Below are positions 35,018 to 43,592 of a stretch of 64,000 nt of DNA, piece by piece. Source of the stretch: Croceimicrobium sp965228705 (GTDB taxonomy: Bacteria > Bacteroidota > Bacteroidia > Flavobacteriales > Schleiferiaceae); assembly GCF_965228705.1 (NCBI RefSeq), contig NZ_OZ245832.1, positions 3,100,001 through 3,164,000 of the forward strand, in the 5' to 3' direction. Position numbers and translations under genes: made by a program. The stretch's first letter is position 1; every line of letters starts with the position of its first letter. The notes below the pieces were generated by a model. It was not told where the DNA came from. It worked only from the letters and a program-made list of their open reading frames with translations, and ran no database searches.

Positions 35018-36368
35018 ATTTTTCCATTCTTCGGTAGAGCGCTGCTCGGGTAAGGCCTAAATCTTTGGCGGCTTTCGAGATATTTCCCCGGTGTTTGTCC
35101 AATGCCTGCAATACCAAATGACGTTCCATTTCCTCCAGGTTTAAACCCGCAGGTTTGCTGGCTTGTCCTCCTCTTAATTGCAGATCTTCGGATTTTACTT
35201 CTTTGCCCGCACTAAGGATAACAGCTCTCTCCATGCTGTGCTCCAATTCGCGCACATTGCCGGGCCAGTGGTATTCGCAAAGGGCATCAATGGCCTCAAT
35301 ACTCAGGCTTAGGCTTTCCTTATTGTACTTCTTGCAAAAGCGCTCAAAAAACTTTCGAGCTAAAAGGGGTATGTCTTCCAGGCGCTCGCGTAAGGGAGGC
35401 ACCACAATTTCGACGGTATTAATGCGATACAGCAAATCTTGGCGAAAGCGTTTTTCTTCGACCCAATCGTGCAGGGGGCTGTTGGTAGCACAGATCAAAC
35501 GAACATTCACTTTCCGACTTTGGTTTTCCCCTACCCGTCGGATTTCCTGAGTTTGCAGGGCATTCAATAATTTCGACTGCAGGCTAAGGTCGAGGTTGCC
35601 AATTTCATCTAAAAAGAGGCTACCCTCATGAGCCGATTCAAAACGACCGGCTTTATCCTCCGAAGCATCGGTAAAGGCCCCTTTTTTATGTCCGAATAGT
35701 TCACTTTCAAATAAGCTAGGGGCAATGGCGCCTAGGTCTACCGTTACAAAGGGTTCCTGTTTGCGCATGCTCATTCTATGGATGCTCAAGGCCAGGGCCG
35801 ATTTACCGGTTCCATTTTCGCCGAGCAATAAAATATTGGCATCGGTTTCGGCTACCTTTTTTAGCGTTTCTAAAACGCTGGTCATGCTGGGAGAACGGCT
35901 AATCAGATCTTCTTCCTTCAATGCCGCCTGATCTTCCCATTGTTTATTGCTATGCTGAAGTTGAGCGACCTTTTGTTGTTCGCGGGCCAGCTTTAAAGCA
36001 TTGTTTATAGTAGCTAATAGCTTTTCGTTGGTCCAGGGTTTGAGCACAAAATCGAAGGCCCCTTCTTTTATAGCTTTAACCGCCAATTCCACTTCACCAT
36101 AGGCGGTCATTAAGACCACCTGGGTGGCAGGACTGAGTTCGCGGATATGCTTAAGCCAGTAAATGCCTTCCGCGCCGTCATTTCGACCTTTACGGAAATT
36201 CATGTCCAATAAAACCAAATCAATATTCTTCCGGCTTAAAATCCGGTTTAGATCCGAAGGATCTTCGGTGGTTTCCACTTTTTGGAAATGTTGTTTCAGT
36301 AAAATCCGGGCACTGGTAAGTACATCCGGATCATCATCTACAATAAGAATATGGTAGGGCTTTTTCAC
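35007..36368 (-). CDS. Sigma-54-dependent response regulator (NtrC family), module 2
   Basis: A 453-residue activator: receiver domain with acidic D11-D13 and phospho-site D55 (LLDMNFRKGRNDG), AAA+ domain with Walker A GENGTGKS, loop GAFTDA (not GAFTGA) and Walker B GSLFLDEIGN, and a Fis-type helix-turn-helix (ISKAAKDLGLTRAALYRRM). I took a GTG start at 36368 (VKKPYHILIVDDD). The frame stays open to a TTG at 36404, but that stretch lies over a palindromic site and has no receiver-domain sequence. First gene of the operon with the kinase at 33659, and divergent from exporter 2. Confidence 0.92.
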   Translation of the reverse strand: MKKPYHILIVDDDPDVLTSARILLKQHFQKVETTEDPSDLNRILSRKNIDLVLLDMNFRKGRNDGAEGIYWLKHIRELSPATQVVLMTAYGEVELAVKAIKEGAFDFVLKPWTNEKLLATINNALKLAREQQKVAQLQHSNKQWEDQAALKEEDLISRSPSMTSVLETLKKVAETDANILLLGENGTGKSALALSIHRMSMRKQEPFVTVDLGAIAPSLFESELFGHKKGAFTDASEDKAGRFESAHEGSLFLDEIGNLDLSLQSKLLNALQTQEIRRVGENQSRKVNVRLICATNSPLHDWVEEKRFRQDLLYRINTVEIVVPPLRERLEDIPLLARKFFERFCKKYNKESLSLSIEAIDALCEYHWPGNVRELEHSMERAVILSAGKEVKSEDLQLRGGQASKPAGLNLEEMERHLVLQALDKHRGNISKAAKDLGLTRAALYRRMEKYEL

Positions 36369-36387
36369 ATATCGAAGGTAGGGCCTC

Positions 36388-36425
36388 TGTTCGAAATCGA
36401 ACAAATTACTGTTCGAAAATGAACA
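36388..36425. promoter_or_regulatory. Paired palindromic activator sites, module 2
   Basis: Two 16-bp inverted repeats, TGTTCGAAATCGAACA (36388-36403) and TGTTCGAAAATGAACA (36410-36425), with centres 22 bp apart (two helical turns). Same half-sites as module 1. They are 53 bp from the sigma-54 -24 element and 20 bp from the activator start, fitting enhancer and autoregulation roles. Confidence 0.75.
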
Positions 36426-36477
36426 TTAAAAAAGTGAATACTTGTTAATATTTGCTGAAAACCAGGCTTTTAGTTTT

Positions 36478-36494
36478 TTGGCACAAGCTTCGCC
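36478..36494 (+). promoter_or_regulatory. Sigma-54-type -24/-12 promoter of exporter 2
   Basis: TTGGCACAAGCTTCGCC has the invariant GG (36480-36481) and GC (36492-36493) separated by ten bases, with a full TGGCAC -24 element. The downstream ABC genes start about 290 bases later, leaving an unusually long leader. Confidence 0.75.
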
Positions 36495-36504
36495 TATAAA
36501 GAGG

Positions 36505-36680
36505 ATGAAAACTAAAGCGTAAAAATTTAATAAAAACCCCGGCGCTTATAAAGCAACGTTCTTTTTGATTTCGAATGAGCTGCGATATTGAATTTGGTTG
36601 TTTAATTAGTTCAAGTAGCAGAATTTAGGGTTAAATCGGTTATCCTCCGCAGCCTTTCGAAAATCCGGGGTTTTTATTTC
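36505..36680 (+). other. Long 5' leader with 12-bp inverted repeat
   Basis: Downstream of the sigma-54 promoter lies a leader of about 290 nt without a normal gene. It begins with a five-codon frame (ATG at 36505, stop at 36520-36522). Perfect 12-base arms TAAAAACCCCGG (36531-36542) and CCGGGGTTTTTA (36665-36676) enclose 122 nt. The right arm ends in T5-A-T3, so the stem could terminate transcription or enclose a structured RNA. No known riboswitch is recognised. Confidence 0.5.
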
Positions 36681-36695
36681 TAGCTCTATCCTAAC

Positions 36696-36752
36696 ATGAT
36701 CATTCTCGTTTTCCTTATTTTCATAGGTGTTCTCATTAGCAAGTTGTTCTGA
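36696..36752 (+). CDS. Putative 18-residue membrane micro-protein
   Basis: A frame of 18 codons with ATG and TGA stop, reading MIILVFLIFIGVLISKLF. It is fully hydrophobic with a lysine near the C-terminus, as expected for a single-pass micro-protein. It lies 32 nt before the ABC ATPase gene, in the leader of the sigma-54 transcript. It may be a real small subunit or a leader peptide; a chance frame in AT-rich DNA is not excluded. Confidence 0.4.
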   Translation: MIILVFLIFIGVLISKLF

Positions 36753-36784
36753 GCATTTGCTTTACTTTGTGCTAAAGTCGAGGC

Positions 36785-37474
36785 ATGATCCGTCTGCATA
36801 ATATTTCTAAGATTTACCGCAGCCAAGGGGTAGAAACCCGGGCTTTAAATGATGTGGACCTGCGAGTGCAGGATGGTGAATTCTTAAGTATTATGGGACC
36901 CAGCGGATGCGGGAAGACCACTCTTCTTAATATTATTGGCCTGCTCGATACTTACGAGGAAGGCCTTTTTGTTTTTAAGGAACAAGACATGAGTTTGCTC
37001 GATGAAAAGGCCAAGCTTATTATTCGCAAGGAGCAAATTGGATTTGTTTTTCAAAATTTCAATTTGATCGACGACCTTACCGTAGCCGAGAATATCGAAC
37101 TTCCTCTTCATTATCTGAAGGTAGCTCGGAGTGAACGCCAAGAAAGGGTTATGGAAGTATTGGATGCGATCTCAATGGGTCATCGTAAAGACTTTTTCCC
37201 CTACCAACTTTCGGGAGGCCAGCAGCAAAGGGTGGCGGTAGGTCGTGCCATTGTTAGTAAGCCTGCTTTAATTCTGGCGGATGAACCTACCGGTAATTTG
37301 GACTCGGCTCAAGGAAATGACATAATGGAAATGTTGGCCCGCCTCAATGATCAGGGAACTACGGTGGTGATGGTTACCCATAGTCCGCATGACGCTTCTT
37401 ATTCGCAACGCATTGTTCGCCTAATGGATGGGGAGGTTACGTCGGAGAAAAAGGTCCTGCATGCTCCTTTCTAA
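36785..37474 (+). CDS. ABC transporter ATP-binding protein, MacB/LolD type, exporter 2
   Basis: A 229-residue ATPase: Walker A GPSGCGKTT, Q-loop FVFQNFNLIDDLTV, signature LSGGQQQR, Walker B LILADEPTGNLDS and H-loop VMVTHSPHDA. Close to the module 1 ATPase throughout. Its 3' end overlaps the permease gene by 14 nt. There is no adaptor gene in this module, unlike module 1. Confidence 0.93.
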   Translation: MIRLHNISKIYRSQGVETRALNDVDLRVQDGEFLSIMGPSGCGKTTLLNIIGLLDTYEEGLFVFKEQDMSLLDEKAKLIIRKEQIGFVFQNFNLIDDLTVAENIELPLHYLKVARSERQERVMEVLDAISMGHRKDFFPYQLSGGQQQRVAVGRAIVSKPALILADEPTGNLDSAQGNDIMEMLARLNDQGTTVVMVTHSPHDASYSQRIVRLMDGEVTSEKKVLHAPF

Positions 37475-39869
37475 GCTTCCATTTGCTTTTCGGACCCTCT
37501 ACCGACATCGCTTATATACCCTATTAAATTTGGGTGGCCTGGCTATTGGCTTGGCGGTTTCAATAATTGTAGCTCTGTATTTACATGGGGAGTTTACCTA
37601 TGATGAGCATTGGGAAAACCATGAAGATATATATCGGGTTAATTCGCGATTCGACCTTAATGGTTCGGAAGAATTGTACGGGGGAAGTGGTTATGGCTTG
37701 GCTCCACTTTTAGCTGAACATTACAAGCAAGTTGAGGCTTCAACACATCTTTTTCATCTCGAGAACAGTATTTTCTTCCGCACGGATAGTTTGCGACAGT
37801 ATGAGGATCAGGTGGCGATTGCTGATTCCAATTTTTTTCGCGTTTTCCGAACTCCTTTTATTGCAGGAAGTCCAGAGGATGCCCTGGTGCAGCCTTTCAG
37901 TATTGTAGTGAGTTCCACCTTTGCCGATCGCTATTTTGGTAGCTCGGAGGTATTGGGAAAGAAAATTAATACCAGTAATTACGAGTATACCATTACCGGT
38001 GTTATTGCGGATTTACCGGAGAACCTTCACCATAGTTTTCAAGTTTTGATTTCCGAACCCCCCGCGATTCGGGATAGCAATGATTTGGCGGTGAGCCTCT
38101 GGCAGGTAAGTCATTATACCTTCGTAAAATTGAAACCCGATTCAGATCCTTATGTTTTGGAAGCGGGCTTTGATACTTTCTTTGATAAGTATATGGCGGG
38201 TTTGGCGGATATTGTTCAGGGAAGTTATCAGATTGAATTACAGGAAATAGCCTCTCTGCATTTTAAAACCAATGCCAAGTATGATCGACCGGGTGGGCGC
38301 TTAGCCTATGTATACGGATTTGCGGGTATTGGCCTCTTAATTCTAATACTGGCCATTATCAATTATGTAAATATGGCCACCGCCCGCAGCTTAAAGCGAA
38401 TCCGTGAGGCGGCCATGCGCAAGGTTTTGGGGGCAAGTCGCGTAGATATTCGCTGGTTGATTTTAAGCGAGTCGGTGCTGATGTCCTTTATCGCTCTATT
38501 ACTAGCCTTTGCGCTGGTTGAGGTCTTTACCGCCATTCTGCCCTTTAATAATGCTATTGGCAAGAAGCTCTTTTTAAACTTTGGTTCTTTCCCGGAATTG
38601 TTGCCCTTAAGTGTGATTTTGGCTTTGCTGGTGGGACTCATCAGCGGAAGCTACCCTGCAATTAGCCTGGCAAGGGTAAGTCCTTTGGATGCTTTTACAA
38701 ATAAGAAAGGTATTCAAAGGAGAAACTCTCTTCCACGCAAGTTCTTAGTAGGCTTTCAGGTTTGTGTTTCGGTAGCGGTGGTAATTACCGCGATTTTCAT
38801 GTACCGCCAAATGGAGTTTATCAAGAATCGAAACTTAGGTTTTAACTCCGATCATGTGCTGGTGATTAATGTGCAGGATTCTACCAGTATTTATCGCATA
38901 CAGGATTTGGCTACAAATTTTCGTCGTAGTTCCCTGGTAGAATCGGTAACGGTGGGAGCCAGCTCTACCGGTAGTGGCACTTTTAGAAGCTTGTTCGAAT
39001 TGGAAGAAGAGGCTACACGAAATTTCCGTCGCATTAGCCTGGATTTTCTTGGGGTTGGACCGCAATATTTGGAGACCATGGAAATTCCGCTTTTGGCGGG
39101 AAGGGGTTTTCGGCAGGAAGATCTTGGGGATAGCTTACATCCTAAAGTGATTGTAAATCGAGCGCTGGTGCGCGATATGCATTGGGAACGACCTTTGGGA
39201 AAAAAGATTCGCAGTGCCTTTGATGAATCAGGTGATGCTACCCTCGAAGCAGAGGTAATTGGCGTTTGCGATGATTTTAATGCGCAGAGTTTGCATAATC
39301 GAATGGCTCCGCTCATTTTAACCTTGCATCAGGATAATTTCCGGGTTCTGCAAATCAAGGTTTCTCCGGATCAAATGTATGCCGCCCTTGATGATTTGGA
39401 ACGCCGCTGGACGGCTATGGTACCGGATGTACCCTTCCAGTTTTCCTTCTTGAATAAGGATCTTTTGCAGATGTATGATGAAGAAATGCGACAGTCCCGT
39501 TTAATCTTATACCTAACCATCATTGCCATCTTAATTTCATTGCTGGGTTTTGTGGGTTTGGCGTCTTTTACCACCGGCTTGCGAACTAAGGAAATTGCCA
39601 TTCGTAATGTATTAGGTGCCGGCTCCTGGGATTTAGTCAATTTGATTTATCGCGAATTGGTTTCAGTGATTTTAGCCGGGGTAATTATAGCCACTCCTTT
39701 ATCAATCTTTATCACCTGGCAGTGGCTGCAAAACTTTGCCTATCGCACCTCGGTAGAGCCGCTTATTATTATCTTCACCGTTCTATTAACCCTGGTAATC
39801 GGTTATGGAATTGTGGCCATCCACTCCTTAACCGTTTCGCGAAGAAACAGCATTCAAAACCTTGTGTAA
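37461..39869 (+). CDS. ABC transporter permease, FtsX/MacB family, exporter 2
   Basis: An 802-residue double-length permease. N-terminal helix about 20-45 (NLGGLAIGLAVSIIVALYL), first periplasmic core, helices at about 285-420 with SLKRIREAAMRKVLGASRVD, a second periplasmic core, and C-terminal helices around 680-790 with LRTKEIAIRNVLGAGSWDL. Paralogous to the module 1 permease but clearly diverged. I chose the ATG inside the ATPase gene end (MLLSKLPFAF), since the earlier frame lies in the ATPase coding sequence. Confidence 0.9.
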   Translation: MLLSKLPFAFRTLYRHRLYTLLNLGGLAIGLAVSIIVALYLHGEFTYDEHWENHEDIYRVNSRFDLNGSEELYGGSGYGLAPLLAEHYKQVEASTHLFHLENSIFFRTDSLRQYEDQVAIADSNFFRVFRTPFIAGSPEDALVQPFSIVVSSTFADRYFGSSEVLGKKINTSNYEYTITGVIADLPENLHHSFQVLISEPPAIRDSNDLAVSLWQVSHYTFVKLKPDSDPYVLEAGFDTFFDKYMAGLADIVQGSYQIELQEIASLHFKTNAKYDRPGGRLAYVYGFAGIGLLILILAIINYVNMATARSLKRIREAAMRKVLGASRVDIRWLILSESVLMSFIALLLAFALVEVFTAILPFNNAIGKKLFLNFGSFPELLPLSVILALLVGLISGSYPAISLARVSPLDAFTNKKGIQRRNSLPRKFLVGFQVCVSVAVVITAIFMYRQMEFIKNRNLGFNSDHVLVINVQDSTSIYRIQDLATNFRRSSLVESVTVGASSTGSGTFRSLFELEEEATRNFRRISLDFLGVGPQYLETMEIPLLAGRGFRQEDLGDSLHPKVIVNRALVRDMHWERPLGKKIRSAFDESGDATLEAEVIGVCDDFNAQSLHNRMAPLILTLHQDNFRVLQIKVSPDQMYAALDDLERRWTAMVPDVPFQFSFLNKDLLQMYDEEMRQSRLILYLTIIAILISLLGFVGLASFTTGLRTKEIAIRNVLGAGSWDLVNLIYRELVSVILAGVIIATPLSIFITWQWLQNFAYRTSVEPLIIIFTVLLTLVIGYGIVAIHSLTVSRRNSIQNLV

Positions 39870-39876
39870 GCGATTT

Positions 39877-40725
39877 ATGCGCCTACTTTTCATTCTAAGT
39901 TTAAGCATCAGTAGTTTGGTTTTAAACGCCAAGCCCGCCTTGGTTTATAAAAATAAGGGCCTGCAAGAATGGTATTTGCAATTACAGAACTTTGAAGCGG
40001 TTGATCTGAATTCAGAATTACTCGATGAATGCAATCGGGCTGAGAAACGTTTTGCTGCCCTGCAATACCATTGGCAAGCCCTGTTAAGAGGCCATTCTTC
40101 AGATCGACATTATAGTGCGATAAAAAGTATGGTGGAAAGACCTCTGAGTTGGAGAGGAGCAAGCGCTGAAGCCGCCTTAATGGATGAGGTATTATGCTCA
40201 TTTTTTCTGGCGCGAGCCGCTTCTTTGCGAGGGGAAAGCCTTAGTAGTTTAAGTTCTTATATGGGGGCCAGTAAGGCTCTCAAAAAATTAATGGCCCTCC
40301 ATTCTGATGATCTGGAGATCGAATTATTAAGCTTAGTGTATAGCTTGGGCTATGAGCAGTTTGAGTCCAATCCTTTGTACTGGACCATTACTGCCTGGTT
40401 GCTAGACCCGGTGGCAAAAGCTTCCAATGAACGCTTAGCAGAACTGGAGCAGGTAGAATCAACGATTGTTTCGGTTGAAGCCTCCTATTATTCGTATCGG
40501 ATTTTGAAGAAAGATAATATGGAACAGGCAAAGCGTAGCATGAAGCGACTAATGGAGAACTTTCCCAGGAATTGGGTTTTTAAACTGGAGTACTTTAAGA
40601 GCTTCGAAAGTCATCAGGCGAAAGCCCAGGAACGCAAGGCTCAGTTAAAGAAAGAGCTTATGTCCAGTACCTATTTAAGCTCGACCGAAAAGCAGCATTT
40701 TGCTAAGGTTTTGGAGTCCTTGTAA
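39877..40725 (+). CDS. Exported helical protein of unknown function
   Basis: A 282-residue protein with a signal peptide (MRLLFILSLSISSLVLNA). The remainder is helical, rich in Leu, Glu and Ser, with TPR-like periodicity; no motif recognised. It begins 7 nt after the exporter 2 permease, so it is probably the last gene of that sigma-54 operon and may be its envelope partner. Its end overlaps the convergent interrupted gene by 23 nt. Confidence 0.7.
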   Translation: MRLLFILSLSISSLVLNAKPALVYKNKGLQEWYLQLQNFEAVDLNSELLDECNRAEKRFAALQYHWQALLRGHSSDRHYSAIKSMVERPLSWRGASAEAALMDEVLCSFFLARAASLRGESLSSLSSYMGASKALKKLMALHSDDLEIELLSLVYSLGYEQFESNPLYWTITAWLLDPVAKASNERLAELEQVESTIVSVEASYYSYRILKKDNMEQAKRSMKRLMENFPRNWVFKLEYFKSFESHQAKAQERKAQLKKELMSSTYLSSTEKQHFAKVLESL

Positions 40726-41183
40726 CTTTTTCAGTATCCAGAATCTCGAGAACTTCAAGGAAAAACTCCTGCCGATTACGGAGCAAGCGATCTTTAGCAA
40801 TCATTTTCGCCTTATCCGTTCCTCCAATATAATAGCGCTGTAACCAGGGGAAGACTGCTAAAAGTGCATCGAAGGTAGAGTAGCTTAAACCTACATTAAT
40901 CGTAAGGGCAATAAAGGCAGCATTAAGGGCTAAAGAATTAAAGCCATTGCGGTAGTCTCCGGCATAAAACTGTCCAAGGCCTGGAAGGAAGAAACTAAGC
41001 TTTTTAGCCAGGGCAGGACGCGGTCTGAATAGAGCGCTGGTGTCTGAGTAGAGTGTGACCAATTCCTTTACCTTGGCGCTATCTGCGCCAGCGGCCGCAA
41101 TAAAAGAATGGTACGATTGCTCGAAATTCATTTGGGTATAGTGGCAGAGGCCTTTGTAAGCTTCCCCTGATCCGAACCATTAG

Positions 41184-42059
41184 TTAATTGACTTTTCCAA
41201 AGATAGTATTGTTTTCAACCACCCCGAGGGTACCCTCGGGGTGGTTGCGTTTGGCGTATACCCTAGGCGGTATATTTCCTAATGAATCATGAGGTTTAAA
41301 GTTGTTATAGTCATGCATCCACTTTTCTGTTTGCTCCCTTACCTGATGGATATCTTCAAAAATATATTTGTCCAGCACTCCTCGGCGGTAGCTTCCATTA
41401 AATCGCTCTATAAAAGCGTTCTGTGTGGGTTTGCCGGGTTGGATATATCTAAATTCTATTTCATGAATGACGCTCCATGATTTAGTGAGCTCAGCAATGA
41501 ACTCGGGCCCATTGTCCATTCGGATCACATCGGGTTTACCCCTGCGATTGATTAAATGATTAAGCACATATACTACTCTGTTTGATGGAAGTGAGAAATC
41601 TACTTCGATATGTAGTGCTTCTCGATTGTAGTCATCAATTACCGTGAATGCACGAAACTTGCGCTTGTTTTCTAGTACATCATGTACAAAGTCCATACTC
41701 CAGGTCTGATTCGGCCTATCAGGCACCACTAACGGTTCTTTTACCCGAGCGGGTAATCGCTTCTTAACCTTTCGTCTTAAAGGTAGTTTTAAAGCCACAT
41801 AAACACGATGTAGTCGTTTGTGGTTCCAAGTCTTGCCTTCATTACGTAAGCGGTGATAGGCGTTCCAAAAGCCTTCCTCAGAATGTTCTTTTGCTTTCGT
41901 CAGTAATGCTTCTTCCAGCTCACGATCATCCTTTGCTTGGGCTTGATAGTAATACACGCTTTTACTGAGGTTTAATACACGGCATGCCCTGCTAATACCG
42001 TAGCGTCTAGATATTTCCTGACCAATCTCTCTCTTACGGCAGGGCTTTAAAGCTTTTTT
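41184..42059 (-). CDS. IS3-family transposase OrfB (DDE integrase domain)
   Basis: The frame is read from the slippery site as KKALKPCRKREIGQ, then SRRYGISRACRVLNLSKSVYYY, which matches the usual start of OrfB. The integrase core has the DDE triad in MDFVHD, MDNGPEF and the E of FIERFNGSYRR. An internal ATG at 41957 could start a shorter product of 257 residues. Normally made as the OrfAB fusion by -1 frameshifting. Confidence 0.93.
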   Translation of the reverse strand, partial: KKALKPCRKREIGQEISRRYGISRACRVLNLSKSVYYYQAQAKDDRELEEALLTKAKEHSEEGFWNAYHRLRNEGKTWNHKRLHRVYVALKLPLRRKVKKRLPARVKEPLVVPDRPNQTWSMDFVHDVLENKRKFRAFTVIDDYNREALHIEVDFSLPSNRVVYVLNHLINRRGKPDVIRMDNGPEFIAELTKSWSVIHEIEFRYIQPGKPTQNAFIERFNGSYRRGVLDKYIFEDIHQVREQTEKWMHDYNNFKPHDSLGNIPPRVYAKRNHPEGTLGVVENNTIFGKVN

Positions 42060-42313
42060 TCAATAATCTCTTTAGCTAGTTGATGATCTAGGGCCAGGTT
42101 CGCGTACATCTGCTTAAGCTTCCTGTTTTCCTCTTCAAGATCCTTTATACGCTTTAACTCCTTTCCACTCATGCCAGCATAACGCTCTCGCCATTTGTAA
42201 AACGTTGCGGTACTAACCCCGTACTCTCGGCTCAATTCCTGTGCACTTCTACCTTGATCAAACTCTTTCAAGACCCTGGCAATCTTCTCTGGCGAAAACT
42301 TACTCTTTCTCAT
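42047..42313 (-). CDS. IS3-family transposase OrfA (helix-turn-helix)
   Basis: An 88-residue protein with an N-terminal helix-turn-helix (SAQELSREYGVSTATFYKW) that binds the IS ends, and a leucine-zipper-like tail (LKRIKDLEEENRKLKQMYANL). It ends GAA-AAA-AAG-CTT-TAA, containing the A-AAA-AAG heptamer that shifts ribosomes to the -1 frame of orfB. Confidence 0.93.
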   Translation of the reverse strand: MRKSKFSPEKIARVLKEFDQGRSAQELSREYGVSTATFYKWRERYAGMSGKELKRIKDLEEENRKLKQMYANLALDHQLAKEIIEKKL

Positions 42314-42758
42314 AATCGACTGTTTAAAATTAATCCTATTCCTCTACTTTTAAACAGTTCGGTTTTAAGGGAAGCTTACACCTTCGTAAAAATGGAAGCG
42401 TTGCTGCAATAGGGGATCTTGGGGATCAGCAGCATATATTTCGGCCAGAGCAAGATTAAAATCTTTCAGTTGAATAAGACTTTGCACCTTAGCCAGGAGG
42501 GCCTGCTGTTTGAGATGCTCATCCTTACTGTTAAAATAGGCGCGATCGAAATAGGCTAGGGAAGTCTCAGCCTGATCACTTTGGCGATAGCATTCACCCA
42601 TTTTAAAGAGAATAGGTGCCTCTAATTCCTGGGGGGAGAAAAAGCGTGCCCGCTCATAAAAGTAGATTGCTTGATCGAATTGATTTTGGCCAAATAAACG
42701 CTGCGCCAGGGCCATGGTAGAGTCCAGACCTTGAGCGTAGCTGCCAAGCAATAAAAGG

Positions 42759-43592
42759 CTACAAACGATGGTAGATATAATTCTCGACATCGGCCCGATA
42801 ATGATTAAACACTCCTGTATTGTACTTGTTAACCGCTTTGGCGGTTCCGAAAAGGTTCCCTAGATAGAATCCGGTACTCACGGTTCCGAAAATCCAGCCG
42901 TAAGCACTGCCAATTCCTTGTTGCTTAAATCCGCGATAGGAAGCAAAGGCTGATCCGCCGATAAAGATTAGGGAGATCAGACCATCTTTCCAATTGCCCA
43001 CATAGGCTTTGCCCAAACCGGGAACAACGGTACTCATAGCTAATGCCAAGCCCTTGCTTTTATAGCCTAAATGCGCATGCTTATCCATCAGGGCACTAAG
43101 CCGAGCATCTTGCAGGTTAAAATCCTGATAGAGCTTTTGGGCGCCTTCTAAATCATCATTTCGCAGGGCGAGGCTTACTTGAATAGGTTGTACATAATCC
43201 TGGTTTAGCACCTGATGTGATTCCAGGAATCGCCCTAAGCTATTAAAGTCACTCTGCATGAAGAGAATTAATGCCATTTCGCGACTTATTTCTTCTGAGC
43301 ATTGAAAGCGAGCCTCACCGGGGAAAAGGTCGTAAAAGCGACGTTCTCCCTGTTCCCAATTGCGTGACAATCGGTAAGAGCGGATAAGTGAAAACTGCAA
43401 ACTGTCTACCCCGGGTCGCATTAAATTGATACGTTCCCATTCCAGAATGGCTAAGCGATGGTTTCCCTTTTGATCGAGAAAATGAGCGTATTCCAGAGAG
43501 TTAGAAAAGTTAAAAAGGTCTTGTTCCTGTGCCAGGAGACAAGCCGGGAACGATACCCAAATAAGCAGGTATCGAAGGGATTTTAAAGTCAT
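42759..43592 (-). CDS. Envelope protein with TPR-like repeats and PGLG membrane segment
   Basis: A 277-residue protein: signal peptide (to about 21, SFPACLLAQ), helical repeats over residues 30-170 (LEYAHFLDQKGNHRLAILEWERI), then a C-terminal pair of membrane helices after AMSTVVPGLGKAYVGNWKDGLISL. The PGLG(Q/K)xYxGxxxxG motif recurs in bacterial TM2-like and DUF5683-like proteins. Related to the interrupted gene that follows it (overlap 32 nt). It overlaps yidD by 4 nt. Probable envelope function; not established. Confidence 0.78.
   Translation of the reverse strand: MTLKSLRYLLIWVSFPACLLAQEQDLFNFSNSLEYAHFLDQKGNHRLAILEWERINLMRPGVDSLQFSLIRSYRLSRNWEQGERRFYDLFPGEARFQCSEEISREMALILFMQSDFNSLGRFLESHQVLNQDYVQPIQVSLALRNDDLEGAQKLYQDFNLQDARLSALMDKHAHLGYKSKGLALAMSTVVPGLGKAYVGNWKDGLISLIFIGGSAFASYRGFKQQGIGSAYGWIFGTVSTGFYLGNLFGTAKAVNKYNTGVFNHYRADVENYIYHRL

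Larger units (their letters stand above)
41155..42380 (-). mobile_element. IS3-family insertion sequence, 1226 bp
   Basis: Complete element with termini TGTAAGCTTCCC at both ends (inverted; a shared CCGAAC block lies a few bases further in) and TG...CA ends as in the IS3 family. It is flanked by a 4-bp direct target duplication CCTT (41151-41154 and 42381-42384). It has two overlapping frames, orfA and orfB, joined by a slippery A-AAA-AAG. Nothing looks damaged, so it may be active. Confidence 0.93.
40703..42790 (-). pseudogene. TPR-like/membrane envelope gene split by an IS3 element
   Basis: The 5' part (42790 to 42381) encodes a signal peptide (to about residue 20, LLLGSYAQ) and TPR-like helices (AQRLFGQNQFDQAIYFYERA). 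The 3' part (41150 to 40703) encodes the C-terminal membrane part with FFLPGLGQFYAGDYRNGFN. Removing the IS and one copy of the 4-bp target duplication joins them in frame as FYEGLCHYTQMNFEQ and gives exactly 286 codons (858 bp). That is near the 277 residues of the related gene just upstream in the operon, which has VPGLGKAYVGNWKDG at the same place. The gene is thus probably inactive in this strain. The pieces might still be made separately; the 3' piece has an ATG at 41131. Confidence 0.88.

Noticed and set aside
36369..36404. N-terminal extension of the module 2 activator starting at a TTG
   Set aside because: It lies over the first palindromic site, adds residues without receiver-domain similarity, and a GTG start matches the module 1 protein residue for residue (D55 phospho-site in both).
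41155..41172. AAGCTT at both ends of the insertion read as a 6-bp target duplication
   Set aside because: The AAGCTT is part of inverted terminal repeats and would leave the broken gene out of frame. CCTT as the target duplication restores the frame exactly.
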